A stretch of 64,000 nucleotides of DNA from Elusimicrobiota bacterium (GTDB lineage Bacteria > Elusimicrobiota > Elusimicrobia > UBA1565). This document shows, in pieces, positions 15,210-23,463 of the stretch (positions are counted from its first letter, which is position 1; each line of letters starts with the position of its first letter). The position numbers and the translations under genes were made by a program. A model generated the notes under the pieces. The model was not told the DNA's origin and did not search any database. It was given only the letters and a program-made list of their open reading frames with translations. The stretch spans positions 124,001-188,000 of the forward strand of contig JACPXC010000059.1 in assembly GCA_016196755.1 (NCBI GenBank), given 5' to 3'.

Positions 15210-16540
15210 CCAAGGTCCAAGAAGCCCCTATCGCCGGCCCCAAGTCCGTGGCCCTGTTTGAAGAAGAGCAGGGCTACCTGACCCCCGGCCTCCAGCAGAT
15301 CGCCGTCTTCTCGAAGCTGGCGATGGCCAAGGGCAAGGGTGCCGTCCTCACCGACGAAGACGGCAAGGAGTACCTCGACCTGGTCGCCGGCGTCTGCGTG
15401 GCCTCGATCGGCCATGGCCATCCCGAGTACGCGAAGGCCCTGGCCGAGCAGGCCGCCAATATCACCGTGGGCAGCTTCACGACCAAGGCACGGGTCTCTT
15501 TCTGCCGAAGACTCATGCCCCTGCTCCCCAAAGGCCTCGACCGCGTCCAGCTCTACTCGAGCGGCGCCGAAGCCGTCGAGGCGGCGTTCAGACTGGCCAA
15601 GTCCCGCACCGGCCACTTCGAGTTTTTGGCCTTTTGGGGCGGCTTCCACGGGAAGACGGGCGGCGTGCTCCCTCTCTTGGGCGACACCTCCTTCAAGGCC
15701 GGCCTTGGACCGCTGATGCCGGGCACCTACTCGGCGCCTTATCCGAACCCCTACCGCTGTCCGTTCAAGAACGAGGCCCCGCACGACTGCGCGGCGCATT
15801 GTCTCGAGTTCGCGCGGGAGTACCTCAAGCGCTCGACGACGGGCTCGTTGGCCGCTGTCATCTGCGAGCCGATCCAGGGCACCGCCGGGAACGTCATCCC
15901 GCCCGCGGGCTGGCTCAAGGGCCTCAAGGAGATCGCCCACGAGTCCGGTGCTTTGCTCATCGCCGACGAGATGATCACCGGCTTCGGCAGGACCGGCAAA
16001 TGGTTCGGCGTCGACCACGACAACCTCTCCCCCGACGTGATGACGGTGGGCAAAGGCGTGGCCGGCGGCTTCCCGGTCAGCGGCGTCATCACATCGGCGG
16101 CGATAGCCGACTCCAAACCCTTCGCGAACCCCTCGGGCTCCTCGTCGAGCTACGGCGGCAATCCCCTGGCCGCCGCCGCCTGCGATGCCACTCTCAAGAT
16201 CCTCTCCGAAGAGGACCTCGTCGAGAACAGCCGGAAGGTGGGTGCCAAGATGCTCGAGCGCCTGCAGGGCATGAAGGACAAGTTCCCCTTCATCGGCGAT
16301 GTCAGAGGCCGGGGCCTCATGATCGGCGTGGAACTCGTCGCCGACAAGAAGACCAAGGAGCCGCTCTCCAAGGATAAGTGCCGCGCCCTCTTCGAGGAAG
16401 GCCTGCGCCGCGGCATCGTGACGATGGCCTACTCCCCGGTCATCCGCATCAACCCGCCGCTCAACATCACGGCTGCCCAGGCCGACGAGGCACTCGACCG
16501 CCTCGAGGCCTGCTTTGTCTGGCTGGCGGCGCGCGGGTGA
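15206..16540 (+). CDS. Class III PLP-dependent aminotransferase
   Basis: 444 residues, normal for the family. It shows the order expected for class III (GABA/ornithine/glutamate-semialdehyde type) enzymes: LVAGVCVASIGHGHPEY near the N-terminus, SSGAEAVEAA for PLP phosphate binding, FWGGFHGKTGG, ICEPIQGTAGN, LIADEMITGFGRTG containing the Asp that pairs with the pyridine nitrogen, and the Schiff-base Lys at about residue 283 in MTVGKGVAGG. It transfers an amino group to a carbonyl compound. The adjacent oxidoreductase could supply that carbonyl. Starts ATGA over the ATP-grasp stop and ends GTGA over the next start. Confidence 0.92.
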   Translation: MTKVQEAPIAGPKSVALFEEEQGYLTPGLQQIAVFSKLAMAKGKGAVLTDEDGKEYLDLVAGVCVASIGHGHPEYAKALAEQAANITVGSFTTKARVSFCRRLMPLLPKGLDRVQLYSSGAEAVEAAFRLAKSRTGHFEFLAFWGGFHGKTGGVLPLLGDTSFKAGLGPLMPGTYSAPYPNPYRCPFKNEAPHDCAAHCLEFAREYLKRSTTGSLAAVICEPIQGTAGNVIPPAGWLKGLKEIAHESGALLIADEMITGFGRTGKWFGVDHDNLSPDVMTVGKGVAGGFPVSGVITSAAIADSKPFANPSGSSSSYGGNPLAAAACDATLKILSEEDLVENSRKVGAKMLERLQGMKDKFPFIGDVRGRGLMIGVELVADKKTKEPLSKDKCRALFEEGLRRGIVTMAYSPVIRINPPLNITAAQADEALDRLEACFVWLAARG

Positions 16541-17511
16541 GCCTTAAGGGCGCCCTGGTGGGCTTCGGCAAGGTCGCCGAGGCCGCGCACCTGGGCCCCT
16601 TGCGAGCCGCGAAAGGCTTCTCTATCGCAGCCGTCGTCGAGGCGGATGCCGATAGACGCCACGCCGCCGCGAAAGCGCTTCCCGGCGCCAAACTCTACCC
16701 GTCCATCGAGGCCCTGCTCTCCAAAGAGAAAGGCCTCGACTTCGCCGACATAGCCACCCCGCCGTGGCTGCATGCGCCGTTGGCGAAGACTTGTCTCGAG
16801 GCGGGACTCAACGTCCTGTGCGAAAAGCCCCTGGCGATGACGGAAACGGAGTTGGATTCTTTAGCCCTTGCCGCCAAGACCTCGGGCAAGACGCTGTTCT
16901 GCGTCCACAACTGGAAGAAGGCCCCGCTCATCGCCAAGCTCAAGGAGCTCCTCGACGAGGGCGCCATCGGCGAGCCGCGCTTCGTGCAATGGGAAGTCCT
17001 GAGGACCAAGCCCGCCGCCGATGTGGGAGGCGGGTGGCGCAGCGACCCCGCTCGAGCCGGCGGCGGCATCGTGATGGACCACGGCTGGCATGCCTTCTAT
17101 CTCCTGCGTTGGCTGTTGGGCAAGAAGCCGACCAGCGCTTCGGCCAAGCTGATCCCAGCCGCTCCCAAAGAAGTCGAGGCTACCGTGCTGGCCGACTTCG
17201 GGGGCGTCCCCGCCGTCGTCCATCTGAGCTGGCGCGCTCCCGAACGCTCCCATGCCGGGGTCTTCAGAGGCTCGAAGGGCTCGATCGAGATAAGCGACGC
17301 GGCCCTGGTCCTCAAGACCCAGGACAAGATGGAGACGCGCTACGTCTTCGCGGAGCCGCTCTCGCACGGCTCGGCCCATCCCGATTGGTTCGCGCAGATC
17401 CTCCCCGACTTCGCCGCGGCGGTAGCCGACAAGTCCTTGGGCGCCGAAGCCTTGGAAGAGGCCCGAGACGCGATGAAGCTGGTGACGCTCTGCTACTCCA
17501 AGAAGAGATGA
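16537..17511 (+). CDS. Gfo/Idh/MocA-family NAD(P)-dependent oxidoreductase
   Basis: 324 residues from a GTG at 16537 that overlaps the aminotransferase stop. The Rossmann motif is ALVGFGKVAEAAHLGPL. NVLCEKPLAMTETELDSL is the EKP signature of the family and GGGIVMDHGWHAFYLL the C-terminal substrate-side motif. Family members oxidise a hydroxyl of a sugar or cyclitol (inositol dehydrogenase, glucose-fructose oxidoreductase). Coupled translation with an aminotransferase suggests oxidation of a polyol OH to a ketone followed by amination. Substrate not determinable here. Confidence 0.88.
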   Translation: MSLKGALVGFGKVAEAAHLGPLRAAKGFSIAAVVEADADRRHAAAKALPGAKLYPSIEALLSKEKGLDFADIATPPWLHAPLAKTCLEAGLNVLCEKPLAMTETELDSLALAAKTSGKTLFCVHNWKKAPLIAKLKELLDEGAIGEPRFVQWEVLRTKPAADVGGGWRSDPARAGGGIVMDHGWHAFYLLRWLLGKKPTSASAKLIPAAPKEVEATVLADFGGVPAVVHLSWRAPERSHAGVFRGSKGSIEISDAALVLKTQDKMETRYVFAEPLSHGSAHPDWFAQILPDFAAAVADKSLGAEALEEARDAMKLVTLCYSKKR

Positions 17512-18647
17512 GCATGACCCAGGCCGTGCTCTGGATGCCGCACTCCGCCCTCATGATGGCCAGGGTCGGCGGCCTCGCCGTCATCGAGCGCCAGTTCTTC
17601 CTCCTAAGGCGCGCCGGCATCACGAAGGTCTGGGTCGGCACCAATCCGCCGAACGCGACGCTAAGGATCCCGGAAGGCCTCGAGGTCCTCTGGGCCGGGA
17701 ACTCGCCTATCCGCCCGCCCTATTTGGCTTTCTCGGGCGACCATTTCGTCAGACTGCCGACGCTCAAGCGCGTCCTTGCCGAAGATTCCAACGTGCCGGT
17801 CTCCTGGCAGGACGACGCGGGCAAGGGCGTCCTCCAGCTCGTCCCCGTCGACGCGGGCGACCCGATCCATTTCGAGAAGAAGCGCCTCCCGGACGGCGAG
17901 TGGGTGATGCTGACGCATCCTCCTCTGCCGGCGCTGAGCTGGCTGACACACGAAGCGACCAAGAGCACCGACGGCTTCATGGCCAAGCACTTCGACCGGA
18001 AGATCTCCTTGGCGGTCACAAAGCGTCTGCTCGACACCTTCGTGACGCCGAACATGATGACGTTCATCAGCGTGGCCATCGGCCTGGCGGGGGCCGCTCT
18101 CTTAGCGTTCGGGCAGGAACTGCCTGGGGCGTTGCTGATCTGGCTGCACTCGACGTTGGACGGCTGCGACGGGGAATTAGCACGGCTCAAGTTCATGGAA
18201 AGCCCGCTCGGCGGGATCTTGGATTTTTGGGGCGACAACGTCGTCCATGCGGCGCTCTTCGTCGGCCTGGGGCTGGGGCTCTCGCGGGCGCAGGGCATGG
18301 CGCTTCCGCTGGTCCTCGGGGTGGTGGCGGCGCTCAGCGCCACGGCTTCGGCGGGTCTGGCGTTCGCGCATTCGCGACGCAAGGCCGCCGCGCGCGGCGG
18401 CGCGGGGCCGTTTTTCTCCGGCGTGGCGGACGTTTCGGGGGCGGCGACGGCGGAGAAGAGGTTGGCGGCGGTGGAGGACGCGCTGGCGCAGAGGGACTTC
18501 GTGTATCTGCTGGTGGCGCTGGCGGCGTTTGGGCGGCTGGAGTGGTTTTTGTGGGCGTCGGCGGTGGGTTCACCGCTCTTCCTCGTCGTGCTGTTGTGGC
18601 TGCAGCGGCCGCGGACAGCGACAGGGCAGGCGTCGCCGACCATCTGA
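17508..18647 (+). CDS. CDP-alcohol phosphotransferase with degenerate nucleotidyltransferase-like N-terminal domain (DIPP-synthase-like)
   Basis: 379 residues. Residues 1 to about 150 resemble a nucleotidyltransferase fold (GGLAVIERQFFLLRRAGI and SGDHFVRLPTLKRVL) but lack the G-x-G-x-R nucleotide loop. A linker with STDGFMAKHFDRKISLA follows, then six hydrophobic helices. The CDP-alcohol phosphotransferase motif is complete: D218, D221-G222, A225-R226, G235, D239 and D243 (D-x2-D-G-x2-A-R-x8-G-x3-D-x3-D). This architecture matches bifunctional inositol-phosphate cytidylyltransferase/di-myo-inositol-phosphate-phosphate synthases. The enzyme should join a CDP-activated alcohol to a second alcohol, in the membrane. 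The N-terminal activity appears lost and may be supplied by the gene at 13660. Start ATG 17508 overlaps the previous stop; MSMT leaves a second ATG at 17514. Confidence 0.82.
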   Translation: MSMTQAVLWMPHSALMMARVGGLAVIERQFFLLRRAGITKVWVGTNPPNATLRIPEGLEVLWAGNSPIRPPYLAFSGDHFVRLPTLKRVLAEDSNVPVSWQDDAGKGVLQLVPVDAGDPIHFEKKRLPDGEWVMLTHPPLPALSWLTHEATKSTDGFMAKHFDRKISLAVTKRLLDTFVTPNMMTFISVAIGLAGAALLAFGQELPGALLIWLHSTLDGCDGELARLKFMESPLGGILDFWGDNVVHAALFVGLGLGLSRAQGMALPLVLGVVAALSATASAGLAFAHSRRKAAARGGAGPFFSGVADVSGAATAEKRLAAVEDALAQRDFVYLLVALAAFGRLEWFLWASAVGSPLFLVVLLWLQRPRTATGQASPTI

Positions 18648-18656
18648 CGGAGCCGG

Positions 18657-19511
18657 ATGCCCGACTCAATCTTCGCCGACAAGGAGGTCCGCTTCTCCCG
18701 CGCCGACGGCCGGACCCTGACCCTGCCCTGGCCCGACCCCTTCTACCCCGACATCGCCGCCGTCCTCTCCAAGGTCAAGCCGCTGGCCTACACCTATCTC
18801 CCGCCGATGACCCCGCGCCCGTTCGCGGACCACGCCGACTTCTTCGGCCTCGAATGGGGGCTGGGCGGCGAGGACTGCCTCTTCTTCAGCCTCGACCGGA
18901 AGGTCCTCAAGCGGGCCCTGGCCCTCCATGACGACGCCTCCACCGACTCGGAAGCCGCCCTCCAGGCCCTCCTCGGCTACCCCGCGTGCTGCGTCGACTT
19001 CCACTCCCGGCACGCCGACCCCCTGGCCCGGCGCGACCTCATCGGGCGGATCTTCGAAGGGACCAAACCCAGCTTCTTGATGAACACCGTCCTGAACACC
19101 ACCGGCCGCTCCGAACGGCTCGAGGTCTTCCGGGGCAACATCAAGAAACTCCACGTCCTCCCCTGGCATCCCTGCTCCGCCGACTGCGGACCCAGCAAGA
19201 CCGCCGCCGCGCGGATCTGGCGCACCATGCGGACCCTCCACCCCGGCCTGGCCGCCCGCATGAAAGACGCGCTCGCGAAGCCCGTCCTCTACTACAACGA
19301 CCGCGAGTGCGCCTTTCTCGACGGGAACCCGTACTCCCGGATCCTCTACGACGACATGATACTGGAGGAGTCCGCCAAGCGGCTCCTAAGGGACGGCGAC
19401 GCCCTTGCCCTCGGGAAGGACGAGATCGTCGTCAGCGCCGGCGGACGCCGCCTTGGGACCATCGCCTGTCGAGATCCCCTGCTCATATACTTTCAGACCG
19501 CGGTCGACTAG
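18657..19511 (+). CDS. Unknown protein with conserved-looking Cys pairs (DUF483-like)
   Basis: 284 residues, soluble, no signal peptide. It begins 9 nt after the CDP-alcohol phosphotransferase stop, so it is probably the last gene of that unit. Notable motifs are LLGYPACCVDFHSRH (about residues 103-117), FLMNTVLNTTGRSERL and LHVLPWHPCSADCGPSK, four Cys in two clusters that could bind a metal or an Fe-S cluster. These remind me of the archaeal DUF483 group (GYP-x-CC motif), but I could not compare. The last 60 residues look like a small beta domain (KDEIVVSAGGRRLGTI). Function unknown; co-location suggests a step in the same pathway. Confidence 0.6.
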   Translation: MPDSIFADKEVRFSRADGRTLTLPWPDPFYPDIAAVLSKVKPLAYTYLPPMTPRPFADHADFFGLEWGLGGEDCLFFSLDRKVLKRALALHDDASTDSEAALQALLGYPACCVDFHSRHADPLARRDLIGRIFEGTKPSFLMNTVLNTTGRSERLEVFRGNIKKLHVLPWHPCSADCGPSKTAAARIWRTMRTLHPGLAARMKDALAKPVLYYNDRECAFLDGNPYSRILYDDMILEESAKRLLRDGDALALGKDEIVVSAGGRRLGTIACRDPLLIYFQTAVD

Positions 19512-19523
19512 TCAGGCAAAGTG

Positions 19524-20411
19524 ATGCGGCCGATCATCGTCGTCTTACTCGTCCTGACTCTAGTGGTCGCGTATCTATCGACCCTCGGTGAAAAATCGGG
19601 AGGCTCACAGCGCGTTCCCGAGACGCCGGTCACGCCGGAGGAGAAGCTCATCGCGCGCGCCTCTCAGAAACCCGGGGACCCCGAACTGGGCGCCGCATAC
19701 AAGGACATCAACGCCCGTCACTTCGGCGGTCGACTTCCTGAAATACCGGTGCTTTGGGAACCCGGGCTCGATGGCTTGGGGGAGCCGGCCTCGAAGGGTT
19801 TCAGGATGGACGGGCTTTGGGGCCACTACGGCTCCAGGACGCTCATCCTCCTCAATCCGCGCCTCCAAGGGGACCGCGAGGCGCTCCGCAGGGTCCTGTG
19901 TCATGAGATGGTCCACCAGCATCTCCACGCGGTCGGCGATTCAAAGACCAAACACGGCCAGGCCTTTCAGAAGACCCTTCGCCGCTTGTCCGACGAGGGC
20001 GCGTTCACCGGGATCGCCGCCGTCGAAGGCGAGAAGAAGGCGCTTCAGTCTTGGCTCGATGCGAAGGAGTCGCAACTGAGCCGGATCGAGAGCCTGCTCG
20101 CCGCTCAGCGCGTTGGAGTGGAGGTGGCCGAAGCCGGCATGGCCGACCTCAACGCCAGGATCGAAGCCGCCAACGCCCAGGGACACGGCTGGCCGTCCGC
20201 CCCCGAGATGCGGGCCGTGGAGTCGACGCGCAACGAGCGCGTGGCCGCGTACAATTCTCTGATGCGGGGTTATAACGCGGACATCGACGTCTTCAACGAC
20301 GAGGCACGACGCTATAACCTCATGACGGCTTACCCGGACGGGCTCGATGAGGAGGCCCTGGTCCAGCCGAGGGTCGCGGCGGTGCCGCCGAGCGCCGGAG
20401 AGGGGAGATGA
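19524..20411 (+). CDS. Membrane-anchored SprT-like zinc metalloprotease
   Basis: About 295 residues. An N-terminal hydrophobic helix (PIIVVLLVLTLVVAYL) anchors the protein, facing the periplasm. The SprT-like core follows: YKDINARHFGGRLPEIPVLW, then the zinc site LCHEMVHQHLHAVG (HExxH) and a third His in TKHGQAFQ. Residues about 170-255 are a coiled coil (WLDAKESQLSRIESLL and on). SprT proteins in other bacteria are poorly understood zinc proteases; a membrane-anchored, coiled-coil version is less usual. The ATG at 19524 was preferred to the GTG at 19521 directly before it. Its stop overlaps the next start. Confidence 0.75.
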   Translation: MRPIIVVLLVLTLVVAYLSTLGEKSGGSQRVPETPVTPEEKLIARASQKPGDPELGAAYKDINARHFGGRLPEIPVLWEPGLDGLGEPASKGFRMDGLWGHYGSRTLILLNPRLQGDREALRRVLCHEMVHQHLHAVGDSKTKHGQAFQKTLRRLSDEGAFTGIAAVEGEKKALQSWLDAKESQLSRIESLLAAQRVGVEVAEAGMADLNARIEAANAQGHGWPSAPEMRAVESTRNERVAAYNSLMRGYNADIDVFNDEARRYNLMTAYPDGLDEEALVQPRVAAVPPSAGEGR

Positions 20412-20977
20412 TCAGCGACATGCCAAGAATCCCGCTGCGCTCCCTCCTCCTCACCCTCGCCGTCTGCATCCTCTCCCACCTCTCGTTCTCCGCCCAGGCG
20501 CTTTCCCTCTTCGTCCTCGTCATCGCCGTCCCCGTCATGGCCATGCTCCTGCTCATCTACGGCATACACCTCCTGCGCAAGACGACCCCCGAGCGCATTC
20601 TCAAGTTCAAGACCACCGTGATCCAAGCCCTCCTCGTCGCCGTCTCCCTGGCCGGCACCCTCCACGGCCAAAGACACCTATACCGAAAAGTGGAAACCAC
20701 CATGCAGCCCCTCATCGACGCCGCCGAGGCGTTCCATGCCAAGACCGGGAAATACCCCGATGACTCCGACCGCCTCGTCCCCCAGCATCTGGCGGAAATC
20801 CCCGCCTGCCCCGTCAACGGCCGGCTCCCCCACTACATGAAGAAGCAGCCCAACTCCTTCATCCCATTCCCCGGCCCCGCCGTCGGTGACGACGGCTTCA
20901 TCGTCACCTGCTACACCATGATGTTCTGGAAATACACCTACGACTCCCAGACCCATAAGTGGTTCGGCTGGGACTGA
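20408..20977 (+). CDS. Small membrane protein with pseudopilin-like C-terminal domain, unknown function
   Basis: 189 residues. Two or three hydrophobic helices (SLLLTLAVCILSHLSF, LFVLVIAVPVMAMLLLIYG, VIQALLVAVSLAGTL) are followed by a soluble domain: PLIDAAEAFHAKTGKYPDD then SDRLVPQHLAEIPACP. The A-x-x-x-Y/F...GKYP segment resembles the C-terminal domains of type II secretion pseudopilins, though there is no prepilin cleavage site. ATG 20408 overlaps the upstream stop but sits directly on a GGGGAG; the ATG at 20420 is another possible start. No function assigned. Confidence 0.55.
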   Translation: MISDMPRIPLRSLLLTLAVCILSHLSFSAQALSLFVLVIAVPVMAMLLLIYGIHLLRKTTPERILKFKTTVIQALLVAVSLAGTLHGQRHLYRKVETTMQPLIDAAEAFHAKTGKYPDDSDRLVPQHLAEIPACPVNGRLPHYMKKQPNSFIPFPGPAVGDDGFIVTCYTMMFWKYTYDSQTHKWFGWD

Positions 20978-21858
20978 TGAATCTCCTCCTAGCCCTCGCT
21001 CTCTTTATCCCATGCACGGTGATCGGACAGGCCGCTTCCCAACCGCCTACTTCGCCCCGCCACGAGAAGTGGCTCAAGTTCAAACAAGAGCACAACGCGC
21101 TGGCCGGCGGACCTGCGGGGATGTTGTCCATCCTGGACATGATCCAGCTCGTCCCCGGACAATCCGCATACCTAAGGCCGTCCAAGAGCCCGGCGGCTGC
21201 CCGCTGGTCGAGAGAGGATCAAGGCGGCGTCAAAGTCGAGTATGACGGCTCCAAAGCCCACCTGAGCGGACCCGGGCTCGAGAAGACCGACATCCTATCC
21301 TCGCCCGGCCCAAAAGCCGCGCTGCCCAACGGCCTCCTCGTCCGCGCCTCCTTTCTCAAGGAAAAGGTACTCAAAGTCTGGCTCCACGACCCCGAGAGCC
21401 CGCGCCGCAAAGCCTTCACCGGACTTCCGTTCTTTCCCTATGACCCCGAAGGCGTCGTCACGGCGACCTTCAAAAAAGACCGCGTCCCGAAAGCCGTGCC
21501 TTACCTGGATTCCCGCAACGAGAAGGGGACGATGTATCTTGCCGGTACGGTAGGGCTGAAGCTGAAGGGCCAGCAATACCACATCCCCGCCTACAGCTAC
21601 GAATCAACATGGTCCGATATCGACGGCGTCATGATTTTTCTGCTCGACAAGACTTCGGGGAAGACCACCTACGGCGGCGGCCGGGTCTACTACGCCGAGT
21701 TCGCCAAAGGGGAGCCCCCTGCTGAGCTGCTATTCGACTTGAACGCGGGACACAGCTTCCTCTGCGCCCATTCGAGGTTCTATAACTGCCCGCTCTCCCT
21801 CACTACCGCGATCCGAGCGGAATTGACGTACGGCGAGAAGCATCCCCCCAAGAAATGA
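20977..21858 (+). CDS. Secreted DUF1684-family protein
   Basis: 293 residues. The ATG at 20977 shares a base with the previous stop (TGATG) and gives a clean signal peptide, MNLLLALALFIPCTVIGQA. The C-terminal region GGGRVYYAEF, then LFDLNAGHSFLCAHSRFYNC and PLS, matches the DUF1684 pattern (G-G-G-R...LDFN-x-A...C-A...C-P). The two Cys may form a disulfide in the periplasm. DUF1684 proteins are predicted secreted beta proteins of unknown function. Stop overlaps the DUF2330 start by 4 bases. Confidence 0.75.
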   Translation: MNLLLALALFIPCTVIGQAASQPPTSPRHEKWLKFKQEHNALAGGPAGMLSILDMIQLVPGQSAYLRPSKSPAAARWSREDQGGVKVEYDGSKAHLSGPGLEKTDILSSPGPKAALPNGLLVRASFLKEKVLKVWLHDPESPRRKAFTGLPFFPYDPEGVVTATFKKDRVPKAVPYLDSRNEKGTMYLAGTVGLKLKGQQYHIPAYSYESTWSDIDGVMIFLLDKTSGKTTYGGGRVYYAEFAKGEPPAELLFDLNAGHSFLCAHSRFYNCPLSLTTAIRAELTYGEKHPPKK

Positions 21859-22862
21859 GCCTCCTCCTAGCCCTGACTCTCCTCGCCCCCTCCCACCTCC
21901 ACGCCTGCGCCCAGGCCGTCAACAGCGGCGAGCTCATGGACGTCGTAAAGGAGGAAGCCATCATCGTCTGGGACCCTCAGACCGAGACCGAGCACTTCAT
22001 CCGCAAGGCCGCCTTCGCCGGCGCCCAGAAGGACTTCGGCTTCCTGGTCCCCACCCCCACGCGCCCCACACTGAGCGAGACCGACGACGCCGTCTTCGCC
22101 CAAGCGGCCGAGGCCGCCCGACCGACGCGCATCCCCATCCCCTACAGCGCCTGGTGGGCCGTCATCGGCCGCGGCTTCGACTATTTCATGGCGATGGTCT
22201 CCGGCGGCGCGGCCTCCATGGGAAGCGACGACGGCGGCGTCGAATTGGTTGAGACCAAGACCGTCGCCGACCTCGAGGCGGCCATCCTGAAGGCCGACGA
22301 TCACAGCGCCCTCGTCGACTGGCTCAAAGAGCACCAGTACCAGTCGAGACCGGCCTTGGCCGAGTGGCTCAGGTACTACACCGAGCACGGCTGGTACATC
22401 ACCGCGTTCAAGATCAGCCCCATCGCGAATACGCTCGCCGAGACCAAGGCCGTCAGGCTCTCGTTTAAGACCCCGCAGCCGTTCTTCCCCTATCGAGAGC
22501 CCGCCGACCAGCGGGATGTCAACCGCGGCGGACGTCTGCTCAACCTCTACGTCATAGCCCCCGGCAAGGCTCGGGCTTCCTTGGGGACGCGGCGCTGGCA
22601 CGGCACGGTCGAATACTCCGCCCCCCTGCGCCGGCGCATAGACGGCATCGACGTCCCCGAGCAGGCCTGGCTCACCGCCTTCAGCGACCGCTCGGAACCG
22701 CGCCCCGGGATCGACGAAGTCTTCATCAACACCGAGCGATGGAGCCTCCCGGTCAACGTGGTTATGTACGACCCCGTGGCCGTCCTCATGCCGCTCGAGC
22801 TCATCCCCCTAGCGGCCCTCGCCGTCGTCTTGTACCGGCGCAGGAAGAGGAAAGCGGGCTAG
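21855..22862 (+). CDS. DUF2330 membrane-anchored exported protein
   Basis: 335 residues. A signal peptide (SLLLALTLLAPSHLHACA) precedes the DUF2330 start, AVNSGELMDVVKEEAIIVWD and DFGFLVPTPTRP, and a C-terminal helix (LELIPLAALAVVLYRRRKR) with a basic stop-transfer tail anchors the protein. Family members are large extracytoplasmic proteins of unknown function. The first 27 nt closely match those of the preceding DUF1684 gene. The stop (22860-22862) interlocks with the stop of the convergent zinc-ribbon gene through a shared CTAG. Confidence 0.78.
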   Translation: MSLLLALTLLAPSHLHACAQAVNSGELMDVVKEEAIIVWDPQTETEHFIRKAAFAGAQKDFGFLVPTPTRPTLSETDDAVFAQAAEAARPTRIPIPYSAWWAVIGRGFDYFMAMVSGGAASMGSDDGGVELVETKTVADLEAAILKADDHSALVDWLKEHQYQSRPALAEWLRYYTEHGWYITAFKISPIANTLAETKAVRLSFKTPQPFFPYREPADQRDVNRGGRLLNLYVIAPGKARASLGTRRWHGTVEYSAPLRRRIDGIDVPEQAWLTAFSDRSEPRPGIDEVFINTERWSLPVNVVMYDPVAVLMPLELIPLAALAVVLYRRRKRKAG

Positions 22863-23428
22863 CGGGACGCCGCAAACGCCTTGAGGGAATCCGCCGAACG
22901 CGTCTCGGCCCCGCAATCGGAGCACTCCTTCCGCTCCACCGTGAAGAGCTGCTTGCAGACCGGGCAGACCACCCTGACCGACTTGTCGAGGAAACTCAGC
23001 AGCTTGGGCAGGGTCAAGATCGCCCCGCAAGAACACGTGTCGCCCGTCGCCTCGGCCTCGCACTTCGGGCAGGGCAGCGGCTCGTGGGACTTTTCGAAGT
23101 TCAAGAGGCAGCCCTTGCAGCGCTTGCCCGCGTTCTCGGTCCCGCAGACCGGGCAGGGAGTCTTCTCGCCGGTCTCCGGCTCCTGAGCGGCCGGCTTCGG
23201 CTCGGCGTGCTCCTGATGAGCTCCGCCCGGCCCCGTCTCCCCGAGCGGGATGCCGCAGTCCTGGCACATCGACAGCACGCTCGGGACCTCCTTGATCGCG
23301 CCCCCGCAGGCGGGACAGGGGTCCGCGTGGACCTCGCCCGGGACGTCCGGCGAGACCGCCGTCCGGCACTGGTCGCAGTATAACGCGTCATCGGCATTCG
23401 GGCGGGAGCACTTCGGGCAGTCGATCAT
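22859..23428 (-). CDS. Multi-zinc-ribbon protein
   Basis: 189 residues with at least five Cys-x2-Cys knuckles: CPKC and CDQC at the N-terminus, CPAC and CQDC, CPVC and CKGC, CPKC with CSCG, and CPVC with CSDC near the end. Pairs of knuckles would form about five zinc ribbons separated by short linkers, including a disordered Glu/Pro segment at about residues 73-90. Such double-zinc-ribbon proteins are small cytoplasmic adaptors; no specific partner can be read. A TAGACT hexamer lies 7 nt before the ATG and there is no Shine-Dalgarno. Confidence 0.8.
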   Translation of the reverse strand: MIDCPKCSRPNADDALYCDQCRTAVSPDVPGEVHADPCPACGGAIKEVPSVLSMCQDCGIPLGETGPGGAHQEHAEPKPAAQEPETGEKTPCPVCGTENAGKRCKGCLLNFEKSHEPLPCPKCEAEATGDTCSCGAILTLPKLLSFLDKSVRVVCPVCKQLFTVERKECSDCGAETRSADSLKAFAASR

Positions 23429-23435
23429 GGGTAAG

Positions 23436-23457
23436 AGTCTAGCTTACCTGGTAGAAT
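23436..23457. promoter_or_regulatory. Divergent -10 elements between zinc-ribbon and GyrI-like genes
   Basis: Only 35 nt separate the two divergent start codons. On the plus strand TAGAAT (23452-23457) ends 6 nt before ATG 23464. On the minus strand TAGACT (23441-23436) ends 7 nt before ATG 23428. Both placements would give transcripts starting at or next to the start codon. No -35 match is obvious, and each -35 region would overlap the opposite gene or promoter. Confidence 0.5.
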
Positions 23458-23463
23458 CCGCCC

